This document shows, one piece after another, positions 1 to 5,674 of a stretch of DNA of 10,060 bases. The stretch covers positions 1 to 10,060 of the forward strand of contig NZ_JNWZ01000112.1 of NCBI RefSeq assembly GCF_000716545.1. Direction: 5' to 3'. Each line of letters starts with the position of its first letter. Position 1 is the stretch's first letter. The translations under genes and the position numbers were made by a program. This DNA is from Kitasatospora phosalacinea (GTDB taxonomy: Bacteria > Actinomycetota > Actinomycetes > Streptomycetales > Streptomycetaceae). The notes under the pieces are model-generated. The model saw only the letters and a program-made list of their open reading frames with translations. It had not been told where the DNA came from and made no database searches.

Positions 1-1283
1 GGGAGCGGGGGGACGGTCGCGGTGGGGGTGAGGGGGAGGCTGACGGTGAGCGGGTCCATCGCGGTGCCGGCGGGGTAGAGGTTGCCGAAGGCGCTCGCGC
101 CGGCGGGGGTGAGGGTGAGCGGGAGGTCGGTGGCGGTGAGGAGGCCGTCCGCGGTCTCCAGCGCGGCCGGGTCGAAGGTGGCGATCTCGGTGGGGGTGCT
201 GGTGCGGGTGGTGCCGTCGGGGGTGCGGCCGGAGACGTCGACGGTGAGGCGGCCCTCGGCGCCGCTGGTGGTGAGGCGGGGGTCGGCGAGGGTGAGGTCG
301 AGGCCCGCGGTGTCGCCCTCGCGCAGGCCGGTGAAGCGGACGGCGCCGGCGAAGGCCGCGTCGAGGGTGCGGGTGTCCGGGTCCCAGCTGCCGTGGGCGG
401 GCGTCCAGCGGAAGAAGGCCCCGCCGTCGGCCGCGCCGCCGCCGAGCTGCCAACCGCCCCGGGCGACGGAGCCGGTGACGTAGTCGCGGAAGGTGCGGCG
501 CACGCCCCAGTCGAGGGCGCCCCGGTCGAGCGCGGTGGCGGTCGCGGACGCGGTCGCTGACGGGGTGGCGGACGCTGACGGGGTGGCGGACGGAACGGGG
601 TCGGCGGCCGTCGCGGACGGGGTGGGCGCCGCGGACGGGGTGGACGCCGGGGTCTTGAGCGTCACGGAGAAGGTGAGCGGGTCCAGCGGCGTCCCGGCGG
701 TGTAGAAGCCGCCGAAGGCCTCCGCCCCGGCCGGGGTCAGCGTCGCGGGGACGTTGCTGAGGGTGAGGGTGCCGGTGGCGTTCTTGAGCGAGACGCCGGC
801 GAGCGAGAGGTCGGCCAGGCGGGCCTGGCCGGTGCTGGTGGTCCTGCCGCTCTCCCGGGACTTGGAGCTGACGTCCGCGTACAGGGCGACGCTGCCGTCG
901 GCGGTGGCCTTGACGGTGAGGTGGGAGAGGGCGAGGTCGAGCGCGTTCGTGCCGTTCTCCTGGTGGCCGGTGAAGCGGACCCCGCCCTGGAAGGCGGCGG
1001 AGAGCGCGCCGGTGGACGGGTCGTAGCCGCCGGTCGCGGAGTGGAAGCGGAAGGCCGAGCCGCCGACGGTGGCCGCGCCGCCGGTGAGCGCCCACTTGCC
1101 GCCCGCCACCGGGCCGGTGACGTAGTTGAGGAAGGACTGCTTGATCCCCCAGTCGAGGCGTCCGCCGGAGACGGCCGGGTCGGCCGCGGCGGCCCGGCCG
1201 GGGAGCCAGGCGAGGGCGAGCAGCAGGGCGAGCGGCAGCACGAGCGCGGTGCGCGCCCGTCCGGCCGGGCGGCGGGGTGGCAC
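1..1283 (-). CDS. htaA: Secreted HtaA-domain heme-binding protein, C-terminus outside window
   Basis: Seen: 427 codons are visible and the gene runs off the left edge. The GTG start at 1283-1281 is the first start codon after an in-frame TGA (1316-1314), with a GGACGG-like ribosome site 7 nt upstream. Residues 1-34 form a signal peptide (Arg-rich n-region, Leu/Ala core, AAAA at the end). Two similar domains follow, about 41-211 and 256-420, each opening with LDWG and a YVTG motif and containing RFTG and LTPAGA(E/S)AFG. A Thr/Pro/Ser/Ala linker (about 212-252) joins them. Known: HtaA domains bind heme outside the cell through a Tyr that hydrogen-bonds a His, and pass it to HmuT. Domain 1 has Tyr54 and His107 in this arrangement. 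Domain 2 keeps Tyr268, but the matching position is Leu320. Inference: the protein captures heme or hemoproteins for the divergent hmuTUV importer. A C-terminal membrane anchor is usual in the family but cannot be seen here. Confidence 0.88.
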   Translation of the reverse strand, partial: MPPRRPAGRARTALVLPLALLLALAWLPGRAAAADPAVSGGRLDWGIKQSFLNYVTGPVAGGKWALTGGAATVGGSAFRFHSATGGYDPSTGALSAAFQGGVRFTGHQENGTNALDLALSHLTVKATADGSVALYADVSSKSRESGRTTSTGQARLADLSLAGVSLKNATGTLTLSNVPATLTPAGAEAFGGFYTAGTPLDPLTFSVTLKTPASTPSAAPTPSATAADPVPSATPSASATPSATASATATALDRGALDWGVRRTFRDYVTGSVARGGWQLGGGAADGGAFFRWTPAHGSWDPDTRTLDAAFAGAVRFTGLREGDTAGLDLTLADPRLTTSGAEGRLTVDVSGRTPDGTTRTSTPTEIATFDPAALETADGLLTATDLPLTLTPAGASAFGNLYPAGTAMDPLTVSLPLTPTATVPPL

Positions 1284-1379
1284 GGGTGGCCGTCCGGGGA
1301 CGGGTATGGCGGATCACTCCTCGGCGGAGGGGAAGAGGGCAGGTGGCGGGGGGTGCGGAGAAACCACCCCCTGTTTAAG

Positions 1380-1398
1380 TGAGGTAAGGCTAACCTAA
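1380..1398. promoter_or_regulatory. DmdR1/IdeR-type iron box in the divergent heme-uptake promoter
   Basis: Read on the minus strand the site is TTAGGTTAGCCTTACCTCA. This matches the actinobacterial DtxR-family consensus TTAGGTTAGSCTAACCTAA at all but three positions, all three in the right half. It is the only such box in the 194-bp gap between the HtaA gene and hmuT. It overlaps a possible plus-strand -10 (TAATAT, 1396-1401) and lies 80 nt from the hmuT start. Iron-loaded DmdR1/IdeR bound here would be expected to block both divergent promoters. The promoter elements themselves are inferred. Confidence 0.85.
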
Positions 1399-1464
1399 TA
1401 TATGGGTCAAGTGTTCCGCCCACGACCCCCTCGGGTCGGCCGCGACGGAACGTCAACGCACCGA

Positions 1465-1470
1465 GAAAGG
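1465..1470 (+). promoter_or_regulatory. Ribosome binding site fixing the TTG start of hmuT
   Basis: GAAAGG ends 7 nt before the TTG at 1478-1480. No better start with a ribosome site lies nearby in frame, and the TTG gives a complete lipoprotein signal peptide. Confidence 0.6.
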
Positions 1471-1477
1471 CCCGAGG

Positions 1478-2503
1478 TTGACCCGCACCCTCCGCGACCG
1501 GACCAGAACCGCCCCCGCCGTCCTGCTCGCCGTCCTCGGACTCCTGCTCGGCGCGAGCGCCTGCGCCACCGGCCGGGCCGCCACCGACCCGGAGGCACCG
1601 GCCGCGGCCACCGCCGACCCGGACCGGATCGAGGCGCTGCCCGACCCGCCCACTCCCCGACTGCCCGTCACCGTCCCCTCCGCGGACGGCCGGCAGACCA
1701 CCGTCACCAGCGCCGAACGGATCATCCCGCTCAACGGCAGCCTCGCCGAGCTGGTGTTCAGCCTCGGCCTCGGCGACCGCGCGGTGGCCCGGGACGTGTC
1801 CACCACCTTCGAACAGGCCGCGCAGCTCCCCGTCATCACCCAGGCCCACGAGGTCTCCGCCGAGGGCGTGCTCTCCCTGCACCCCACCGTGGTGCTCGCC
1901 GACCGCAGCACCGGACCGGCCGAGGCCGTCGAACAGATCCGGGCCGCCGGCGTCCCGCTGATCGTCCTGGACGACGCCAAGCAACTGGCCGACATCGGCC
2001 CCCGGATCGACGCGGTCGCCGCCGCGCTCGGCGTCCCCGAGGCCGGTGCGCGGCTCAAGGAGCGCACGCAGCGGCAGATCGCCGAAGTGCGGGCGCAGCT
2101 CCCGGCCGCCGGGGCCGCCCGCCCCAAGGTGGCGTTCCTGTACCTGCGCGGCAGCGCCTCCGTCTTCCTGCTCGGCGGCCCCGACTCCGGCGCGCCCTCG
2201 CTGATCGAGGCCGCCGGCGGCGAGGACGCCGGCACCGCCGCCCACCTCACCGGCGACTTCACCCCGCTCACCAGCGAAGCCCTGGTCGAGGCCGCGCCCG
2301 ACGCGATCCTGGTGATGAGCAAGGGCCTGGAGTCGGTCGGCGGCGTCGACGGCCTGCTGAAGCTCCCCGGCGTCGCCCAGACCCCCGCCGGACTCGACCG
2401 CCGGATCGTCTCCGTCGACGACGGCCGCCTGCTCTCCTACGGCCCGCGCACCCCCCAGGTGCTCCGCGAGATCGCCACCCGACTGCACCGGGACGCCCAG
2501 TGA
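1478..2503 (+). CDS. hmuT: Heme ABC transporter substrate-binding lipoprotein (HmuT-like)
   Basis: Seen: 341 residues. A signal peptide with Arg-rich start and Leu-rich core ends in ASAC, making Cys29 the likely lipidated residue. A Pro/Ala/Asp-rich tether (about 30-66) precedes a periplasmic-binding-protein fold of the FecB/BtuF type, with SAERIIPLNGSLAELVFSLG near residues 78-97. Known: corynebacterial HmuT ligates heme with a His and a Tyr about 99 residues apart, plus an Arg two residues after the Tyr. Here His124 (TQAHE), Tyr222 and Arg224 (LYLRG) keep that spacing almost exactly (98 and 2). This favours heme over a ferric siderophore as ligand. The gene is first in a three-gene operon; its stop overlaps the next start (GTGA). 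The start is TTG with a GAAAGG ribosome site. Expression probably follows the iron box upstream. The heme assignment is inference from residues and neighbours. Confidence 0.88.
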   Translation: MTRTLRDRTRTAPAVLLAVLGLLLGASACATGRAATDPEAPAAATADPDRIEALPDPPTPRLPVTVPSADGRQTTVTSAERIIPLNGSLAELVFSLGLGDRAVARDVSTTFEQAAQLPVITQAHEVSAEGVLSLHPTVVLADRSTGPAEAVEQIRAAGVPLIVLDDAKQLADIGPRIDAVAAALGVPEAGARLKERTQRQIAEVRAQLPAAGAARPKVAFLYLRGSASVFLLGGPDSGAPSLIEAAGGEDAGTAAHLTGDFTPLTSEALVEAAPDAILVMSKGLESVGGVDGLLKLPGVAQTPAGLDRRIVSVDDGRLLSYGPRTPQVLREIATRLHRDAQ

Positions 2504-3579
2504 CCGCCACCCTGCCCGAGACCGCCGCGCCCCCGCGCGCGCAGCAGCCCGCCCGCGACCGGCGCCCGCTGCTGCTGGCCGGACTCGGCGCCGCCCTGCT
2601 GGTCTGCGCGCTGCTCGCGGCCGGCACCGGCGCCTACGCCATCCCGCCGGGCGACATCCTCGCCTCGCTCGCCCACCGCGCCCACCTCGGCGGCCACGCC
2701 CTGGAGCGCGTCCCCGAATCGGTGCTGTGGAACGTCCGGCTGCCCCGGGTGGTGCTGGCCCTGCTGGTCGGCGCCGCGCTCGGCTGCGCCGGGGCGCTGA
2801 TGCAGGGCGTGTTCGGCAACCCGCTGGCCGAACCCGCCGTGATCGGCGTCTCCTCAGGCGGCGCGGTCGGCGCCGTCGGCTGCATCGTGCTCGGCCTGGA
2901 CGCGCTCGGCTCGTGGACCGTCACCGCCGCCGCGTTCGCCTCCGGGCTGCTCACCGTCGGCGTCGTCTACGCCGTGTCGCGCAGCGGCGGGCGCACCGAG
3001 GTGGTCACCCTGCTGCTCACCGGAGTCGCCGTCAACGCGTTCTGCGGCGCCCTGATCGGGCTGCTGCTGTTCACCGCCGACACCGCCGCGATCAGCCAGG
3101 TGACGTTCTGGCAGCTCGGCTCGCTCTCCCAGGCGGGCTGGGCCAAGGTGCTGGCCGTGCTGCCGTTCGCGGCCCTCGGCCTGGCCGTCGCCCCTCGCTA
3201 CGCCCGCCGCCTGGACCTGCTCGCGCTCGGCGAACGCTCGGCCCGGCACCTGGGCGTGGACGTCGAACGGATGCGGATCGTGCTGATCACCGTGGTCGCC
3301 CTGCTCACCGCCGCGGCCGTCGCGGTCAGCGGCATCATCGGCTTCGTCGGGCTGGTCGTCCCGCACCTGCTGCGGATGCTCGCCGGGCCCGGACACCGCT
3401 TCCTGCTGCCCGCCTCCGCCGTCGGCGGCGCGCTCGTCCTGGTCGCCGGCGACCTGGCCGCCCGCACCCTGGCCGCCCCCGCCGAACTCCCGCTCGGCGT
3501 CCTGACCGCACTCCTCGGCAGCCCGTTCTTCTTCTGGCTGCTGCGCCGCACCCGACGCCGCCAGGGAGGCTGGGCATGA
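2500..3579 (+). CDS. hmuU: Heme ABC transporter permease (FecCD/BtuC family)
   Basis: Seen: a GTG start at 2500 overlaps the hmuT stop by 4 bases, with GGGA 6 nt upstream, giving 359 residues, normal for the family. The open frame continues upstream to 1402, but that part lies over hmuT and is Arg/Pro-rich shadow. There are about ten hydrophobic segments, starting near residues 24-46. Family signatures are present: NVRLPRV (78-84), MQGVFGNPLAEP (101-112), the Gly-rich VIGVSSGGAVGAVG, the GIIGFVGLVVPHLLR region that contacts the ATPase (278-292), and ELPLGVLTALLGSPFFFWLL (329-348). Known: FecCD permeases act as dimers and import heme, siderophores or cobalamin. Inference: it forms the heme channel with the products of the flanking genes. 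The ATGA overlap with the next gene indicates translational coupling. Confidence 0.93.
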   Translation: MTATLPETAAPPRAQQPARDRRPLLLAGLGAALLVCALLAAGTGAYAIPPGDILASLAHRAHLGGHALERVPESVLWNVRLPRVVLALLVGAALGCAGALMQGVFGNPLAEPAVIGVSSGGAVGAVGCIVLGLDALGSWTVTAAAFASGLLTVGVVYAVSRSGGRTEVVTLLLTGVAVNAFCGALIGLLLFTADTAAISQVTFWQLGSLSQAGWAKVLAVLPFAALGLAVAPRYARRLDLLALGERSARHLGVDVERMRIVLITVVALLTAAAVAVSGIIGFVGLVVPHLLRMLAGPGHRFLLPASAVGGALVLVAGDLAARTLAAPAELPLGVLTALLGSPFFFWLLRRTRRRQGGWA

Positions 3580-4361
3580 CCGCGCTACTGGAGGCCGACG
3601 GCGTCGGCTGCGCCGCCGGGGGACGGGAACTGCTGGCGGACGTCCACCTGGAGGTGCGCGCCGGGGAGATCCTGGCGCTGCTCGGTCCCAACGGCGCCGG
3701 CAAGTCCACCCTGCTGTCCGTACTGGCCGGCGACCGGCGCCCGGCGCGCGGCGAGGTCCGGATCGACGGCCGCCCGCTGGCCCGGTACCGACCGCTGGAA
3801 CTCGCCCGCCGCCGCGCCCTGCTGCCGCAGGACCACGAGGTGTCCTTCCCGTTCCCCGCCGCCGAGGTGGTCCGGATGGGACGCGCCCCCTGGGCCGGCG
3901 CCCGCTCCGCCGCCGAGGACGAGCGCGCCGTCGCGGCCGCGCTGGCCGCCACCGAGTGCGCGCACCTCGCCGAGCGCCCGTTCACCGCGCTCTCCGGCGG
4001 CGAACGCGCCCGGGTCGCCCTGGCCCGGATCCTCGCCCAGGACACCGCGCTGCTGCTGCTCGACGAACCCACCGCCGCGCTCGACCTGCGCCACCAGGAA
4101 CTCGTGTTGCGGATCGCCCGGCAACGCGCCGCCGCCGGACGCGGCGTGGTCGTCGTCCTGCACGACCTCACCCTGGCCGCCGCGCACGCCGACCGGATCG
4201 CCCTGCTGGACGCCGGCCGCACCGTCGCCACCGGCCCCACCGGCGAGGTCCTGGACGCCGCCCTGCTCAGCCGGGTCTACCGGCACCCCGTGGAGGTGCT
4301 GGCGCACCCGCGCGGGGGCGCGCCGATCGTGCTGCCCGAGCGCCCCCGGGAAGCAGATTGA
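3576..4361 (+). CDS. hmuV: Heme ABC transporter ATP-binding protein
   Basis: Seen: 261 residues. The ATG at 3576 overlaps the permease stop (ATGA), with AGGGAGG 6 nt upstream. All ATPase motifs are intact: Walker A GPNGAGKST (37-45), Q-loop Gln85 in LLPQDHE, signature LSGGE (139-143), Walker B LLLLDEP (159-165) and switch His196 in VLHD. Known: this is the FepC/HmuV class, which powers FecCD-type importers. Inference: it energises heme uptake together with hmuT and hmuU. It is the last gene of the operon. The only later plus-strand gene nearby is a 39-codon peptide 170 nt away, beyond a hairpin. A CCCGGGAAG direct repeat flanks the stop codon (4345-4353 and 4373-4381). Siderophore rather than heme specificity cannot be excluded from this subunit alone. 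Confidence 0.92.
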   Translation: MTALLEADGVGCAAGGRELLADVHLEVRAGEILALLGPNGAGKSTLLSVLAGDRRPARGEVRIDGRPLARYRPLELARRRALLPQDHEVSFPFPAAEVVRMGRAPWAGARSAAEDERAVAAALAATECAHLAERPFTALSGGERARVALARILAQDTALLLLDEPTAALDLRHQELVLRIARQRAAAGRGVVVVLHDLTLAAAHADRIALLDAGRTVATGPTGEVLDAALLSRVYRHPVEVLAHPRGGAPIVLPERPREAD

Positions 4362-4429
4362 CGGATCGTCTGCCCGGGAAGATCCACCGGTGGCGGGCGA
4401 CCGGACGGGCGGGAACCGGGCCGGGCGCG

Positions 4430-4450
4430 GTCCGGGCGGGTGACCCGGAC
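4430..4450 (+). terminator. Hairpin downstream of hmuTUV, candidate terminator
   Basis: GTCCGGG (4430-4436) and CCCGGAC (4444-4450) form a perfect 7-bp stem with a 7-nt loop, about 70 nt after the hmuV stop. There is no T-tract, as is common for actinomycete terminators. A perfect palindrome, GGACCGGTCC (4451-4460), follows immediately and could instead mark an operator. The rest of the 170-bp gap shows nothing I recognise. Confidence 0.4.
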
Positions 4451-4519
4451 GGACCGGTCCACATGTCCGCGCCAGGTACGGGTAACCGCACCAGCAGGAA
4501 CCGGACCACCCGGACACCC

Positions 4520-4524
4520 GGAGG
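4520..4524 (+). promoter_or_regulatory. Ribosome binding site of the 39-codon ORF
   Basis: GGAGG sits 7 nt before the ATG at 4532. It is the main evidence that this short frame is translated from that codon and not as part of the longer shadow frame that overlaps hmuV. Confidence 0.6.
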
Positions 4525-4531
4525 CACCACG

Positions 4532-4651
4532 ATGCAACTCACCATGGTTCTGCTGCTCACCCCGCTGGTCGTCGCCGCGGCCGTCACCGCGACGCGTTCC
4601 CCCGCCCGGCGCGGCCGCCACCGCGCCGCCCCGCGCGGCCGCGAGTCCTGA
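4532..4651 (+). CDS. Small single-pass membrane peptide, function unknown
   Basis: Seen: 39 residues from an ATG with an ideal GGAGG ribosome site. Residues 4-20 are a hydrophobic segment (TMVLLLTPLVVAAAVTA), followed by a very basic tail of about 19 residues with eight Arg and one His. The layout suggests one membrane helix with the basic end in the cytoplasm, or a secreted peptide. The stop codon runs straight into a hairpin (4651-4670), as expected at the end of a short transcript. It lies 170 nt after hmuV on the same strand. It could be part of the iron-regulated transcript or have its own promoter, and I see no clear promoter. I do not recognise the family. The case for a real gene rests on the ribosome site, the membrane segment and the hairpin. 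Confidence 0.5.
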   Translation: MQLTMVLLLTPLVVAAAVTATRSPARRGRHRAAPRGRES

Positions 4652-4670
4652 CCGACCGTCACCGGTCGGT
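4651..4670 (+). terminator. Hairpin terminator after the small membrane peptide
   Basis: ACCGACC (4651-4657) pairs with GGTCGGT (4664-4670) around the 6-nt loop GTCACC. The stem begins on the last base of the TGA stop. There is no T-run. It could stop transcription from the hmu side before it meets the convergent tetR gene. Confidence 0.5.
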
Positions 4671-4700
4671 GGTGCCCCGGCCCGGCCGTCCGCGCCGCCG

Positions 4701-4730
4701 GCGGTGGGTGGCGGTGGGCGGCGGTGTCCG
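4701..4730. repeat. G-rich 10-nt tandem repeat, about three units
   Basis: The units GCGGTGGGTG, GCGGTGGGCG and GCGGTGTCCG follow one another head to tail; the third is diverged. Closely spaced GG/GGG runs could form a two-tier G-quadruplex on the plus strand. It lies in the non-coding gap between the small peptide gene and the 3' end of tetR. No function is assigned. Confidence 0.45.
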
Positions 4731-4793
4731 GTCCTGTCCGTCCGGCCTCGCCGCCCTCCAGGTGTCGGCGGCGCTGCTGTACGTCGCGCTCAG

Positions 4794-4847
4794 GCGGGAG
4801 GCGCGGGAGGTGCGGGAAGTACGGGCAGCGCGGGAGGCGCGGGGCTG
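4794..4847. repeat. 9-nt tandem repeat downstream of the tetR gene
   Basis: Five units of GCGGGAGGC type (variants GCGGGAGGT, GCGGGAAGT, ACGGGCAGC) plus a degenerate sixth. On the tetR sense strand the unit reads like CCTCCCGCG and begins 17 nt after the tetR stop codon. A similar 9-nt pattern occurs after the ArsR-rhodanese gene (7591-7635). Confidence 0.6.
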
Positions 4848-4863
4848 ACGGCGGGCCGCCCGG

Positions 4864-5568
4864 TCAGCGGGTGCGGGTGCGGTGGTCGATCAGGGTGGCG
4901 AGGCCGTCCAGGATGCGGTCGAGGCCGAAGTCGAAGGCGTTGTCGCGGCCGCCGGGGGGCTCGGTGAGCGCGGTGGCCAGGGCGGGGTAGTCGGCGGCGC
5001 GGGCGTGGATCAGCGGGACGAGGGCGTGCAGGAGTTCGGCCTCGGGGGAGCCGGTGGCGGACTGGCGGTGCTGGGCGGCGATGGCGCGGACGTGGCCGAT
5101 CAGCAGGACGGCGGCGTCCATCCGTTCGGCGCCGGTCAGGCCGTGCCCGTCCAGGGCGGCCACCACCCGTTCCAGCCAGGCGAGTTCGCGCGGGCCGGTG
5201 GGGCGGGGGGCGGAGAGGGCGTCCAGCAGCCAGGGGTGGGCGGTCAGGACGGCGGCCAACCGGTGCGCCCAGTCGGTGAGTTGCGCGCGCCAGGGGGCGC
5301 CGCTCGGGGGCGGGGGGTCGCCCGCGGTGTGTTCGATCATCAGGGCGACCAGCTCGGCCTTGCCCGGCACGTAGCGGTAGAGCGCCATCTTGGTGTGGCC
5401 GAGCAGCCCCGCGACCCGCTGCATGGACACCGCCGCCAGGCCCTCGGCGTCCGCGATCTCGATCCCGGCGCGGGCGATCGATTCCAGGGTGAGGCCGGGC
5501 TTCGGCCCCCTGGTCGGTCGGGCGGGCGGCTCCCACAGCAGCCGCAGCGCCGGGTGCGGTTCGGTCAC
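4864..5568 (-). CDS. TetR-family transcriptional repressor with TetR-type C-terminal domain
   Basis: Seen: 234 residues from a GTG at 5568-5566, with GAGGAGGGG just upstream. The open frame extends further to 6039, but that part overlaps the divergent monooxygenase and is shadow. The N-terminal DNA-binding domain spans about 27-75 (LTLESIARAGIEIADAEGLAAVS..., then the helix-turn-helix up to HTKMALYRYVPGKAEL). The all-helical remainder (about 92-230) resembles the TetR_C ligand-binding domain (WRAQLTDWAHRLAAVLTAHPWLLDAL). Known: such proteins usually repress themselves and a divergent enzyme or pump, and release DNA on binding a small molecule. Context: it is divergent from an FAD monooxygenase across 106 bp holding a 41-bp palindrome. 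Inference: it controls that monooxygenase, and the inducer may be the enzyme's substrate. The ligand cannot be read from sequence. Confidence 0.9.
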   Translation of the reverse strand: MTEPHPALRLLWEPPARPTRGPKPGLTLESIARAGIEIADAEGLAAVSMQRVAGLLGHTKMALYRYVPGKAELVALMIEHTAGDPPPPSGAPWRAQLTDWAHRLAAVLTAHPWLLDALSAPRPTGPRELAWLERVVAALDGHGLTGAERMDAAVLLIGHVRAIAAQHRQSATGSPEAELLHALVPLIHARAADYPALATALTEPPGGRDNAFDFGLDRILDGLATLIDHRTRTR

Positions 5569-5614
5569 GGCCCCTCCTCGTGCCGGGGGCCGGCCTTGTG
5601 CGCGACCCGGAACT

Positions 5615-5655
5615 GCGTCTACCGTACACAGCATCGAACTGTGTCCAGTGGACGC
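5615..5655. promoter_or_regulatory. 41-bp imperfect palindrome, probable TetR operator
   Basis: The left arm GCGTCTACCGTACACAG (5615-5631) and the reverse complement of the right arm (5639-5655) agree at 14 of 17 positions around a 7-nt centre. Each half also holds its own smaller palindrome: GTCTACcGTACAC (5617-5629) and GTCCAgTGGAC (5643-5653). This suggests two repressor dimers side by side. It lies 47 nt from the tetR start and 19 nt from the monooxygenase start, where it can cover both promoters. Confidence 0.75.
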
Positions 5656-5674
5656 AATTAACAGGAGGAACCCC

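Noticed and set aside
737..2488. 583-codon minus-strand open frame
   Set aside because: It crosses the divergent promoter and iron box, is out of frame with the HtaA gene and antisense to hmuT. Its sequence is low-complexity Gly/Ala/Arg/Pro typical of shadow frames in GC-rich DNA.
1402..2499. Upstream extension of the permease frame, giving a 725-residue protein
   Set aside because: This part is antiphase reading of hmuT (Arg/Pro-rich, no domain). The GTG at 2500 with GTGA overlap gives the normal family length.
4345..4381. CCCGGGAAG direct repeat around the hmuV stop as an attachment site or target duplication
   Set aside because: The copies are 28 nt apart with nothing between them but the stop codon; too short and GC-rich to support more than chance.
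4794..4847. Possible CRISPR array or coding repeat
   Set aside because: The units are 9 nt and head to tail with no spacers, no cas genes are present, and the array lies past the tetR stop codon.
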